Assembly: GCA_019637175.1 (NCBI GenBank)
Contig: JAHBWD010000005.1
Coordinates: 62,001-126,000 of the forward strand
Direction of reading: 5' to 3'
DNA from: Labilithrix sp.
Lineage (GTDB): Bacteria > Myxococcota_A > Polyangia > Polyangiales > Polyangiaceae
DNA: 64,000 nucleotides
Both the position numbers and the translations under genes were made by a program. Under the pieces are notes generated by a model. The model had not been told where the DNA came from. It saw only the letters and a program-made list of their open reading frames with translations, and ran no database searches. Of this stretch, positions 45,365 through 53,398 are shown one piece after another (position 1 is the first letter of the stretch; each line of letters opens with the position of its first letter).

Positions 45365-45401
45365 AAAGAGCCTCTGCGGCACTCGTCGCAGAGGCTCTTT
45401 T
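45365..45401 (+). terminator. Rho-independent terminator after the first multi-DsbA gene
   Basis: A perfect 14-bp stem (45365-45378 with 45387-45400) closes an 8-nt loop, and the right arm runs into T residues (CTCTTTT). It lies between the two multi-DsbA genes and only 16 bp before the second start codon, so the two paralogues are probably transcribed separately, or read-through is used to set their ratio. Confidence 0.85.
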
Positions 45402-45416
45402 GCGTTAGGAGAAGTC

Positions 45417-47759
45417 ATGCCGCGCGCGTGGTCACGCTTCGTCGTCGTTCTGTTCGCGTTCCTCTTCTCGTGCGGAGCGCCTCCGGGGCAGCCTGCGGCG
45501 AAGGCGCCCGACAGCCTCGTCGTCGGCGAGGGCAAGGCGTCGGCGCCGATCGCGGCCGGCGAAGCGGCGCCCGAAGACGACGCGGCCATCCCCGTCTCGG
45601 CCGACGATCCGGTGCGCGGGCCGCGCAACGCGTACGTCACCGTCGTCGTGTTCTCCGACTTCCAGTGCCCCTTCTGCGCGCGCCTCGTCGGCACGCTCGA
45701 TCTGGTGCAGGAGGCGTACGGCGACGACGTTCGCATCGTCTTCAAGAACCAGCCGCTCCCGTTCCACGACAAGGCGAAGCTCGCCGCCGAGGTCGGGCAC
45801 GCCGTCTTCAAGCTGAAGGGCAACGACGCGTTCTGGCGCTTCCACGACATGGCGTTCCGTCGCCAACAGCTCATGAGCGAAGACTCGATCCGCGCGTGGG
45901 CGATCGCCGCCGGCGCCGACTCGCGCGACGTCGAGGAGGGTCTCGAGCGCAAGAAGTGGTCGGCGAAGGTCGAGCGCGACATCGAGATCGCCAAGAGCGT
46001 CGGCGCCAACGGCACGCCGACGTCGTTCATCAACGGCGTCGAGCTCTCCGGCGCGCAGCCCCTCGAGCGGTTCAAGGAGATCATCGACGGCGAGCTCGAG
46101 AAGGCCAAAGACCTCGCGTCGCGCGGCGTCGCGCGCGATCGGATCTACGGCCGCCTCGCGACGGTGAACTTCAAGGAGAAGCCGGTCAAGAACGAAGACC
46201 GCGACGACGACGATCCGCCCGACACGAGCGTCTGGAAGGTGCCGGTCGGCACCTCGCCGGCGCGCGGTCCGAACACCGCGCTCGTCACGATCGTCGAGTT
46301 TTCCGACTTCCAGTGCCCTTACTGCAAGCGCGTCGAGCCGACGCTCGAGCGCGTGCTGAAGGAGTACGGGTCGAAGGTGCGGCTCGTGTGGAAGGATCAG
46401 CCGCTCCCGTTCCATCCGCGCGCGGTCCCCGCGGCGCACCTCGCGCGCGCCGCGCGCGCGCAGAAGGGCGACGCCGGCTTCTGGAGCGTCCACGACAAGA
46501 TCTTCGACGCGCAGCCGAAGCTCGACGACGCCGATCTCGAGGGCATCGCTCGCGCCGGCGGCCTCGACGTCGGCAAGGCGATGGCGGCGGTGAAGGCGAA
46601 GGCCTTCGCCAAGCCGATCGACGACGACATGAACCTCGCCGACGACGTTCAGGCGAGCGGCACGCCGCACTTCTTCATCAACGGCCGGCGCCTCGTGGGC
46701 GCGCAGCCGTTCGACAAGTTCAAGGAGATCATCGACGCCGAGATCTCCAAGGCCGAAGCGCTCGTGCGCGGCGGCACCGCCGCGACCGCGCTCTACGAGA
46801 CGATCATCAAGGACGGCAAGGCGGCGCCCGAGCCGGAGAAGAAGGTCGTGGCGTCGGCGGCGCTGGCGCCGTTCCGCGGCGCGGCGAACGCGAAGGTCAC
46901 GATCCAGCACTTCTCCGACCTCCAGTGCCCGTTCTGCGCCCGCGTCGAGGGAACGCTCGATGAGGTCCTCAAGGCGTACCCGGGGAAGGTGAAGATCGTG
47001 TGGCGCAACCTCCCGCTCGCGTTCCACGTCGACGCCGAGCTCGCGGCCGAGGCGGCGCGCGAGGCCTTCGCGCAGAAGGGCAACGAGGGCTTCCAGAAGT
47101 ATCGCGAGCTGCTCTTCAAGGATCAGAAGGATCTGAAGCGGCCCGCGCTCGAGGCGCACGCGTCGACCGTTGGCCTCGACCTCGGCAAGTTCAACAAGGC
47201 GCTCGACGCGCACGTGCACCTGCCGGCGATCGAGGCCGACAAGAAGGCGGCGGGCGACGCCAAGATCTCGGGCACGCCCGCGTTCGTGATCAACGGCTAC
47301 TTCCTGAGCGGCGCGCAGCCGATGTCGAAGTTCAAGAAGCTCGTCGATCGCGCGCTGAAGGAGCCGACGCCGCCCGCGCCGCCGGTGCAGCCCGTCGTGC
47401 CGCTGCCTCCGCGCGCCGCGGCGCCCGTCAACCCCGCGGGCCTCGTCGTCAAAGACGTCGTCGTGGGCACCGGCCGCGAGGTGAAGAGCGGCGACACCGT
47501 GCGCGTCGACTACGTCGGAACGCTCACCGACGGCAAGGAGTTCGACAGCTCGAAGAAGCACGGCAAGCCCTTCGAGTTCGAAGTCGGCGCCGGCCGCGTC
47601 ATCAAGGGGTGGGACGCCGGTCTCGTCGGCATGAAGGTCGGCGGCAAGCGAAAGCTGACGATCCCGGCCGATCTCGCCTACGGTGATCGCGGCGTGCCCG
47701 GCACGATCCCGCCGAAGTCCACGCTCCTCTTCGACGTCGAGCTCATCTCCATCAAGTGA
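45417..47759 (+). CDS. Lipoprotein with three DsbA-like domains fused to an FKBP-type prolyl isomerase
   Basis: 780 residues. Lipobox FLFSCGAPP, so it is lipid-anchored instead of having the helix of its paralogue. Three DsbA-like domains carry CPFC 84-87 (GTPTSFING), CPYC 300-303 (GTPHFFING) and CPFC 504-507 (GTPAFVING). The C-terminal 115 residues are a complete FKBP domain (VVVGTGREVKSGDTVRVDYVGTL, FEFEVGAGRVIKGWDAGLVGM, PADLAYGDRGVPGTIPP, LLFDVELISI). Each domain matches the same-numbered domain of the upstream gene better than its neighbours, so the triplication came before the gene duplication. It combines disulfide and proline isomerisation in one envelope protein. The stop overlaps the following barrel gene. 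Confidence 0.92.
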   Translation: MPRAWSRFVVVLFAFLFSCGAPPGQPAAKAPDSLVVGEGKASAPIAAGEAAPEDDAAIPVSADDPVRGPRNAYVTVVVFSDFQCPFCARLVGTLDLVQEAYGDDVRIVFKNQPLPFHDKAKLAAEVGHAVFKLKGNDAFWRFHDMAFRRQQLMSEDSIRAWAIAAGADSRDVEEGLERKKWSAKVERDIEIAKSVGANGTPTSFINGVELSGAQPLERFKEIIDGELEKAKDLASRGVARDRIYGRLATVNFKEKPVKNEDRDDDDPPDTSVWKVPVGTSPARGPNTALVTIVEFSDFQCPYCKRVEPTLERVLKEYGSKVRLVWKDQPLPFHPRAVPAAHLARAARAQKGDAGFWSVHDKIFDAQPKLDDADLEGIARAGGLDVGKAMAAVKAKAFAKPIDDDMNLADDVQASGTPHFFINGRRLVGAQPFDKFKEIIDAEISKAEALVRGGTAATALYETIIKDGKAAPEPEKKVVASAALAPFRGAANAKVTIQHFSDLQCPFCARVEGTLDEVLKAYPGKVKIVWRNLPLAFHVDAELAAEAAREAFAQKGNEGFQKYRELLFKDQKDLKRPALEAHASTVGLDLGKFNKALDAHVHLPAIEADKKAAGDAKISGTPAFVINGYFLSGAQPMSKFKKLVDRALKEPTPPAPPVQPVVPLPPRAAAPVNPAGLVVKDVVVGTGREVKSGDTVRVDYVGTLTDGKEFDSSKKHGKPFEFEVGAGRVIKGWDAGLVGMKVGGKRKLTIPADLAYGDRGVPGTIPPKSTLLFDVELISIK

Positions 47760-48319
47760 TGCGCATCGCTCTCGCGGCAGCCTCGACCTTCGCAGCGCTC
47801 TCGCTCTTCGCGGCGCGCGCGCACGCCGTCGAGCGCCAGCACCACATCGGCCTCGCGCCGTCGCTCTCGCTCCTCAAGGTCGACGACAAGTCGACGATGA
47901 GCGTCGGCATGGGCGGCGCGCTCCACTACACCTACGGCCTCAGCGATCAGTTCAACCTGATGGCCGAGTTCAACTCCTCGATCGTCGCGCTCGATCAACA
48001 GCAAGACACGGCCGAGACGCCGAAGACGCGCCCCGCGACGGTCGATCACCTCTCGCTCGGCCTCGGCTACGTGATCGACGTCTTGCGGTGGGTGCCGTAC
48101 GTCGGCGTGCTCCCCGGCGTCTATCGCCTCGCGGGCGGCACGCTCGACGGCTCGCTCTTCCTGCCCGGCGCCGCCCTCGCGGTGGGCCTCGACTACCAGC
48201 TCTCCCGCCACTGGGCGATCGGCGCCGCGGCGCACCAGCACTTCCTGTTCACGAAGATGAGCACCTATCCCTCGTACACCACGGGCCTCTTGCGCCTCGA
48301 GTACATGTGGGGCTTCTGA
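47759..48319 (+). CDS. Outer-membrane beta-barrel protein
   Basis: 186 residues from ATG 47759, overlapping the FKBP-fusion stop by one base; a GTG at 47756 (GTGA overlap) is the alternative start. Signal peptide to AHA (residues 1-23). The mature protein alternates strands (HHIGLAPSLSLLKV, MGGALHYTYGLSDQFNLMAEF, VDHLSLGLGYVIDVLRWVPYVGVL, LLRLEYMWGF) and ends in Phe, as expected for BAM substrates. About eight strands. The tight link to the folding enzyme suggests a client or partner (inference). Confidence 0.75.
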   Translation: MRIALAAASTFAALSLFAARAHAVERQHHIGLAPSLSLLKVDDKSTMSVGMGGALHYTYGLSDQFNLMAEFNSSIVALDQQQDTAETPKTRPATVDHLSLGLGYVIDVLRWVPYVGVLPGVYRLAGGTLDGSLFLPGAALAVGLDYQLSRHWAIGAAAHQHFLFTKMSTYPSYTTGLLRLEYMWGF

Positions 48320-48379
48320 GATCCAGGCGCGTCGGACATACATCGACATCGCGCGTTCGAATGTCATCTTGAAGATCGC

Positions 48380-49612
48380 GTGGAAGTCCTGACGTACTCC
48401 ACGGTGGCGGTGACGCTCGGTCTCGTCGTCGCCCGCCCCCGCATCGGCCCGCGCTTCCGCGTCACGCCGGCGATGGCCGCGCTCGCGGGCGTGGCGGTGC
48501 TCGCGGCGTTCGGATCGGTGCGCCTCGGCGATCTCGCGTGGGCGGGCAAGACGATGTGGCGCCCGCTCCTCGGCATCGTCGCGATCATGTTGATGACGGG
48601 CGTCGCGCGCCGCGTCGGCGTCCTCGACGGGCTCGCCGACGTCGTCTTCCGTCGCGCGGAGGGCTCGCCGAAGAAGCTCTTCACCCTCGTGTTCGCCTTC
48701 GGCGCGCTCACCGCCGCGGTGCTCAACAACGACTCGGCGATCCTGCTCGTCACGCCGCTCGTGGTCGCCGCCGCCAAGAAGCGACACCCCACGCTCGTCG
48801 TTCCTCTCGCGTTCGCCGTCTTCCTCTCGGCGGGCGTCGCGCCGCTCATCGTGTCGAACCCGATGAACATGGTCGTGGCGTCGTACGCCGGCATCGGCTT
48901 CAACGAGTACGCCGCGCGGATGATCCTCCCTGCGATCGCCGGAGGTCTCGTCACGTTCGCGGTGATCCGCTTCCTCTTCCGCGAGGCGCTCGCGAGCGCC
49001 CCGAAGGAGGTCGTCACGAGCGCGCCGCCGGCGAAGCTCACCGGCTCGCAGCGCGTCGTCCTCGTCGCGCTCTTGGCGGTCGTGCTCGCGTACCCGATCG
49101 TGTCGTGGTTTGGCGGCCCGGTGTGGATCGTCGCCGCCGCCGGCGCCGCGCTCCTCGTCGTGCTCGGCGCGCGTGCGGGCCACAAGCCTTCGGCGGTCGT
49201 CCGCGAGGAGGTGCACTTCGACGTGCTCCTCTTCCTGGTCGCCGTCCTCGTGCTCTCGGTGGGCCTCCGCAACGTCGGCGTGGTCGATCACCTCACGCGC
49301 GCGTACGCCGGGGCGGCGCCCGCGCGCGTCGGCATGCTCTCGGCGATGGGCTCTGCGGTGCTCAACAACCACCCGATGGCGAACCTCAACATGCTCGCGC
49401 TGGCCGGGAGCGCGGACGCGCGCGCGGTGCTCGCCGCGCTGATCGGCGGCGACCTCGGGCCTCGTCTCTTCCCGATGGGCTCGCTCGCGGGCCTCCTCTG
49501 GCTCGAGATGCTCCGTCGCGCCGGTGTCGTGATCCCCGTCCGGCGCTTCGTCTTCATCGGCGCCGCGGCAACGATCCCGACGCTCGTCGTCTGCCTCGCC
49601 GTGCTTCTCTGA
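48380..49612 (+). CDS. ArsB/SLC13-type membrane transporter
   Basis: 410 residues from GTG 48380, with about eleven hydrophobic helices. The motifs LTAAVLNNDSAILLVTPLVVA and SAVLNNHPMANLNMLAL are the paired inverted-repeat NN signature of the ion transporter superfamily that holds ArsB, NhaD and SLC13 carriers; VSNPMNMVV is another family block. Arsenite efflux is one option, but no arsA, arsC or arsR gene is near, so the substrate is open (sodium/proton or an organic anion are alternatives). Confidence 0.82.
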   Translation: MEVLTYSTVAVTLGLVVARPRIGPRFRVTPAMAALAGVAVLAAFGSVRLGDLAWAGKTMWRPLLGIVAIMLMTGVARRVGVLDGLADVVFRRAEGSPKKLFTLVFAFGALTAAVLNNDSAILLVTPLVVAAAKKRHPTLVVPLAFAVFLSAGVAPLIVSNPMNMVVASYAGIGFNEYAARMILPAIAGGLVTFAVIRFLFREALASAPKEVVTSAPPAKLTGSQRVVLVALLAVVLAYPIVSWFGGPVWIVAAAGAALLVVLGARAGHKPSAVVREEVHFDVLLFLVAVLVLSVGLRNVGVVDHLTRAYAGAAPARVGMLSAMGSAVLNNHPMANLNMLALAGSADARAVLAALIGGDLGPRLFPMGSLAGLLWLEMLRRAGVVIPVRRFVFIGAAATIPTLVVCLAVLL

Positions 49613-49616
49613 TCGG

Positions 49617-50843
49617 CTACTTCTCTTTCGAGAGGCCGAAGCCGTCGTGGAGCGCGCGCACCGCGAGCTCGGTGTACTTCTGGTGGATGAGGCAGCTGAT
49701 CTTGATCTCGCTCGTCGAGATGGCCTGGATGTTGATGCCCTCGGCCGCCATGATGCGGAACATCTTCGCCGCGATGCCGGCGTGCGAGCGCATGCCGAGA
49801 CCGACGATGGAGACCTTCACGATCTCCTCGTCGTAGCGCACCTCTTTGCTGCCGAGTCGCTTCGCGACCTCTTCGATGAACGGCTTGGCGCGCGCGAGAT
49901 CGCTCTTGCCGAGCGTGAAGGTGACGTCGGCGTGCTCCTTCACGTCTTTCGAGACGTTCTGGATGATCATGTCGACGGAGATGTTCTTCTCCGCCATCGA
50001 GCCGAAGAGCTCGGCGACGACGCCGGGCTTGTCGTCGACGCCGACGACGTGCACGCGCGCTTCGTTCTTGTCGTAGGCCACGCCGGCGACGACGACGTCT
50101 TCGAGCGCCTTGTCTTCGCCGGTGACCCACGTGCCCTCGGCGTCGGAGAAAGAGCTGCGCACGTGCACCGGCACTCCGTACTTCATCGCAATCTCCACGC
50201 TGCGGATCTGCAGCACCTTCGCGCCGAGCGACGCGAGCTCGAGCATCTCTTCGTAGGAGATGCGCGGGATCTTCTTCGCCGACGGGCAGACGTTGGGATC
50301 GGTCGTATAGACGCCGTCGACGTCGGTGTAGATCTCGCACGCGTTCGCGCCGATCGCGGCGGCGATGGCGACGGCCGACGTGTCGGAGCCGCCGCGTCCC
50401 AGCGTCGTGATGTCGCCGTTCTCGTCGACGCCCTGGAAGCCGGCGACGACGGCGATCTGCCCCTTCTTGACGGTCGAGAAGATCTTCGAGCCTTCGATGG
50501 TCTTGATGCGCGCCTTGGTGAAGGCGCCGTCGGTCAAGATCTTCACCTGGTGGCCGAGCAGCGATCGCGCCTGGCCGCCTTCGGCTTGGATCGCCATCGC
50601 GCAGAGCGCGGCCGACACCTGCTCGCCGGTCGACGCGATGACGTCCATCTCGCGCGCGTCGGGGAGCTTGACCATCTCGTGCGCGAGCCCGAGGAGCCGG
50701 TTGGTCTCTCCGCTCATCGCGCTCACGATGACGACGATGTCGTCGCCCCGCTTCTGCGCGGCGATCGCGCGACGCGCGACGTTGCGGATGCGGTCGATCG
50801 ATCCGACGGACGTACCACCGAACTTCTGGACGATGAGCGCCAC
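49617..50843 (-). CDS. lysC: Aspartate kinase
   Basis: 408 residues. Amino-acid kinase domain with the invariant KFGGTSVGS near the start, followed by GRGGSDTSAVAIAAAI and YTDVDGVYTTDPN. Two ACT domains fill the C-terminal 150 residues (VVAGVAYDKNEARVHVVGV, VSIVGLGMRSHAGIAAKMF), the usual sites for lysine/threonine feedback. It phosphorylates aspartate, the first step to lysine, methionine and threonine. Convergent with the transporter gene (4-bp gap). Confidence 0.97.
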   Translation of the reverse strand: MALIVQKFGGTSVGSIDRIRNVARRAIAAQKRGDDIVVIVSAMSGETNRLLGLAHEMVKLPDAREMDVIASTGEQVSAALCAMAIQAEGGQARSLLGHQVKILTDGAFTKARIKTIEGSKIFSTVKKGQIAVVAGFQGVDENGDITTLGRGGSDTSAVAIAAAIGANACEIYTDVDGVYTTDPNVCPSAKKIPRISYEEMLELASLGAKVLQIRSVEIAMKYGVPVHVRSSFSDAEGTWVTGEDKALEDVVVAGVAYDKNEARVHVVGVDDKPGVVAELFGSMAEKNISVDMIIQNVSKDVKEHADVTFTLGKSDLARAKPFIEEVAKRLGSKEVRYDEEIVKVSIVGLGMRSHAGIAAKMFRIMAAEGINIQAISTSEIKISCLIHQKYTELAVRALHDGFGLSKEK

Positions 50844-51165
50844 GGCAGGAGCCGTTTACGAATCTTTTCGCGGTGCGTCAACAGACCGAGCCCACGCTCG
50901 TGCTCCTTGGCGCATCGCCATCGGCCGGTCGTTCGCCGACGAAGCGCACTGCATCCGATCGTCTCATCGCCGCCCTCTGAAGAGCTGCGCCTCGTCAGCA
51001 CGCTCCTGGCCCCGCGCCACCCCCAAACCGGCCCGGCCATATGGCCACCCCCACGCCCCGGGAAGGGGGGATCGGTAGATGTCCGTAGGGAGACGGTTTT
51101 GTTCCCCCCCTCCGCGGGGGGGTGGGGAGGCACGGGGTGTGCTGGTGGGGGCGGTGAGGTGAAGA
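50844..51165. other. Intergenic region upstream of the MarR-type gene
   Basis: 322 bp between two divergent starts (lysC and the MarR-type gene). Apart from the G/C-block palindromes at 51035-51130 it shows no ORF with plausible composition. It probably holds both promoters; none could be picked with confidence. Confidence 0.5.
51035..51130. repeat. G/C-block inverted repeat, REP-like element
   Basis: A perfect palindrome, GGCCATATGGCC (51035-51046), is followed by CCCCACGCCCCGGGAAGGGG (about 51049-51068) and, after about 35 bp of ordinary sequence, by its rough inverse, CCCCCCCTCCGCGGGGGGG (51103-51121) with TGGGG. The two G/C blocks can pair to make a long hairpin. Structures like this are typical of dispersed extragenic palindromes in GC-rich genomes; copies elsewhere in the genome cannot be checked here. 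Confidence 0.55.
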
Positions 51166-51903
51166 ATGCACGGATTGACCTTCGCGATGAAGCGGGCGCA
51201 TCTGCGGGCCGTGGAGATGCTCAAGCCGCTCGCGGCCGAGTTCGACATGACGCCGGCGCGGTTCGACGTGATGTACGTGCTGAGGATGTTCGGTGGCGTG
51301 ACCAATCAGAGCAGGCTCTGGCAGTTCCTCGGCGTGTCGCGCAAGACGATGTCGAAGATGGTGAAGGGAATGGAAGAGAAAGGGCTCGTGTGGCGTCGAG
51401 TCGATCCCGACAACGCGCGGGAGCGCGACGTCATCATGACGAAGTACGGGATCGAGCAATTTTTCGCCGCGGCGAAGCGGTTTCTTCGCGGTGATGAGCT
51501 GCGAGACATGCTCGATGGAGCCATGGAGGACGGGCGCGAGTTCGTCGCTCACGCCGCGGATGTCGCCAGGTATGTCGCGGAGGTGCTGGGGGATACCGCG
51601 AGGCATCTCATCGGCGTCGAAACGCCAGACGAAGCGACGAACGCCGTTCGCGACGAGTACGACGCCGACGCCATGGGCCGCGTGGAGCGGTTCGAGCACA
51701 TTCGACCGCCGCCGCCCGCGAGGAGCGCAGAAGAGGAGGACGGCGAGGACGGCGAGGGCGACGAGGCGCTGCGAACGGGCGCGGTCGCGCCGCAGCCTCG
51801 GACGCAGGGGCTCTTCCCGACCACCGATCAATTCCAGGCCGAGATGAAGGCCCTGCTCGCCGAGGTCTTGGGTCACGACGATTCGCCACCTCGCGAGGCT
51901 TGA
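51166..51903 (+). CDS. MarR-family transcriptional regulator with acidic C-terminal extension
   Basis: 245 residues. Residues 1-110 are a winged helix of MarR type (EFDMTPARFDVMYVLRMFGGVTNQSRLWQFLGVSRKTMSKMVKGMEEKGLVWRRVDPDNARERDVIMT). The rest is an unusual extension of about 110 residues, Pro-rich then acidic (EEEDGEDGEGDEA), ending in an amphipathic helix. MarR proteins bind palindromes as dimers and respond to small ligands. It is preceded by the palindromic intergenic region and followed by the FliO/FliP-like genes (39-bp gap). Confidence 0.82.
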   Translation: MHGLTFAMKRAHLRAVEMLKPLAAEFDMTPARFDVMYVLRMFGGVTNQSRLWQFLGVSRKTMSKMVKGMEEKGLVWRRVDPDNARERDVIMTKYGIEQFFAAAKRFLRGDELRDMLDGAMEDGREFVAHAADVARYVAEVLGDTARHLIGVETPDEATNAVRDEYDADAMGRVERFEHIRPPPPARSAEEEDGEDGEGDEALRTGAVAPQPRTQGLFPTTDQFQAEMKALLAEVLGHDDSPPREA

Positions 51904-51941
51904 CGTTTCGGGGTGGGTCGCCGATCTTCCGCGCGCCGGAG

Positions 51942-52295
51942 ATGGGGTCGTACGCGGGGTATCTGGTCGAGACGTTCGTCACGCTGCTGGCGGTGTGCGC
52001 GCTCGCCTTCGTCGTGCTCTACGGCGCGCGCAAGCTCGGCATCGGTCGGCCGCGTGGACCCATCGAGCTCGTCGGGCAGCTCCCGCTCGACGCGCGCCGC
52101 GCGATCTACCTCGTGCAGGTGGGCGGGCAGGTGCTCGTCGTCGGCGCCTCCGAGGCGGGATTCACGAAGCTCGGCGAGGTGAACGCGGGCGATCTGCCGG
52201 CCGGGCTCGAGCGAGCGCCCCTCGCGTCGCCGTTCGCCGATGTCCTCGCGCGCGTGCTCAAGTCCGACAAGTCCGACAAGTCCGAGAAGTCATGA
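51942..52295 (+). CDS. FliO-like export-apparatus membrane protein
   Basis: 117 residues from ATG 51942, with CCGGAG as ribosome binding site. One transmembrane helix (residues 4-25, YLVETFVTLLAVCALAFVVLYGARKLG) followed by a small domain (IELVGQLPLDARRAIYLVQVGGQVLVVGASEAGFTKLGEV), the FliO/MopB layout. It ends in a charged SDKSDKSEKS tail. Its stop overlaps the FliP-like start (ATGA). FliO assists FliP assembly in flagellar export machines; a T3SS counterpart is possible. Confidence 0.72.
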   Translation: MGSYAGYLVETFVTLLAVCALAFVVLYGARKLGIGRPRGPIELVGQLPLDARRAIYLVQVGGQVLVVGASEAGFTKLGEVNAGDLPAGLERAPLASPFADVLARVLKSDKSDKSEKS

Positions 52296-52969
52296 AGCCC
52301 GGTGTCGACGACTTCCTCGGCAGACCGATCGCGCTGGTGGTGGCGCTGGCGATCGTCTCCTTGGTCCCGTTTCTCTTCATGGGCGTCACCGCCTTCGTGA
52401 AGATTTCGACGGTGCTTCAGATCGTCAAGAGCGCGATCGGGGCGCAGTCGGTGCCGTCGAACACGGTGATCATGGCGCTCGCGACGGCGCTGTCGCTCAT
52501 CGCGATGGCGCCCGTCGGTCAGCGCATCATCGACCGCGCGTCGCCGATCGTGAATTCGCGGAACCCGAAGGAAGAAACGAGCGCGCTCGTCGAGAAGGGC
52601 GTCGACGCCGTACGCGAGCCGATGCGCGAGTTCCTGGAGAAGAACGCGAGCGAGAAGGAGCGCGCGCGATTTCTCCTCGTGGCGAAGAACGCGCGACCCG
52701 AGGCCGAGCGCGAGAAGGTCGCGGCGAACGATCTCACCGTGCTCGTCCCCGCGTTCGTGGTCACCGAGCTCACCGAGGCGTTCGCCATCGGATTTCTGAT
52801 CTTTCTGCCCTTTCTCGTCATCGATCTCGTCGTCGCGAACGTCCTCCTCGCGCTGGGCATGCAGATGCTCAACCCCACGCAGGTGAGCCTCCCGTTCAAG
52901 CTCCTCCTCTTCGTCGCCATCGACGGCTGGGGGCTCTTGGCGCAAGCGCTGGTCTCGGGGTACAGATAA
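52292..52969 (+). CDS. fliP: FliP/SctR-family type III export apparatus protein
   Basis: 225 residues from ATG 52292. Two hydrophobic helices near the N terminus (LVVALAIVSLVPFLFMGVTAFVKISTVLQIV) and the family core TVIMALATALSLIAMAPVGQRI, then a charged periplasmic-type loop, and ELTEAFAIGFLIFLPFLVIDLVVANVLLALGMQMLNPTQVSLPFKLLLFVAIDGW, a near-canonical FliP/YscR C terminus. The protein forms the pentameric gate of flagellar or injectisome export. Here it stands with only a FliO-like gene; no FliQ, FliR, FlhA or SctV gene is in the window. Confidence 0.88.
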   Translation: MKPGVDDFLGRPIALVVALAIVSLVPFLFMGVTAFVKISTVLQIVKSAIGAQSVPSNTVIMALATALSLIAMAPVGQRIIDRASPIVNSRNPKEETSALVEKGVDAVREPMREFLEKNASEKERARFLLVAKNARPEAEREKVAANDLTVLVPAFVVTELTEAFAIGFLIFLPFLVIDLVVANVLLALGMQMLNPTQVSLPFKLLLFVAIDGWGLLAQALVSGYR

Positions 52970-52978
52970 GCCCCTCGA

Positions 52979-53263
52979 ATGATCGCCAGGGCTGCCATCG
53001 CGCTCGCTGGAGCGCTCCTCATCGTCAGCGCGTGTGAGCCGCGCGCGCGCCGCGACGACTGGCGTCACCCCGGGCGCGCCCGTCCGTGCTCGGCCGACGC
53101 CGACTGCCCCGGCGGCAAGTGCGTCCTCGAGATCGGCGCCGAGAGCGGCGCGTGCGGTCCGGCAGAAAACCTGCCGCAACTGCCCGGAGCCGACGGCGGC
53201 GCCGGCCGGCCGAACGCGCCGCCGCCCTCCGCGCAGCCCGGCCCCAACGACATCCACATCTGA
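52979..53263 (+). CDS. Small Cys-rich lipoprotein
   Basis: 94 residues starting 9 bp after fliP. Lipobox LLIVSACEPR. A disulfide-type motif follows (CSADADCPGGKCVLEIGAES, then ACG), like small EGF-ish or Cys-knot modules in myxobacterial surface lipoproteins. Then a Pro/Gly/Ala-rich tail. The close spacing to the export genes may mean it is co-transcribed, but no functional link is known. Confidence 0.6.
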   Translation: MIARAAIALAGALLIVSACEPRARRDDWRHPGRARPCSADADCPGGKCVLEIGAESGACGPAENLPQLPGADGGAGRPNAPPPSAQPGPNDIHI

Positions 53264-53268
53264 TCCCC

Positions 53269-53297
53269 TTGACTTTGACGGGATCCACGCGCAAAGT
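53269..53297 (+). promoter_or_regulatory. Candidate tRNA-Ala promoter
   Basis: TTGACT (53269-53274) as -35 and CAAAGT (53292-53297) as a weak -10, separated by 17 bp and 15 bp before the tRNA. The -10 is poor; an overlapping TTGACG at 53275 offers an alternative -35. Confidence 0.3.
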
Positions 53298-53312
53298 CCG
53301 CCCAATCTTCTC

Positions 53313-53385
<73 letters not shown>

Positions 53386-53398
53386 CCCGAGATTCCCG

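Noticed and set aside
45432..47561. 709-codon minus-strand frame opposite the DsbA-FKBP fusion
   Set aside because: Same shadow effect; no recognisable domain.
49617..50843. Arsenic operon including the neighbouring transporter
   Set aside because: The adjacent gene is aspartate kinase in convergent orientation; no ars genes occur.
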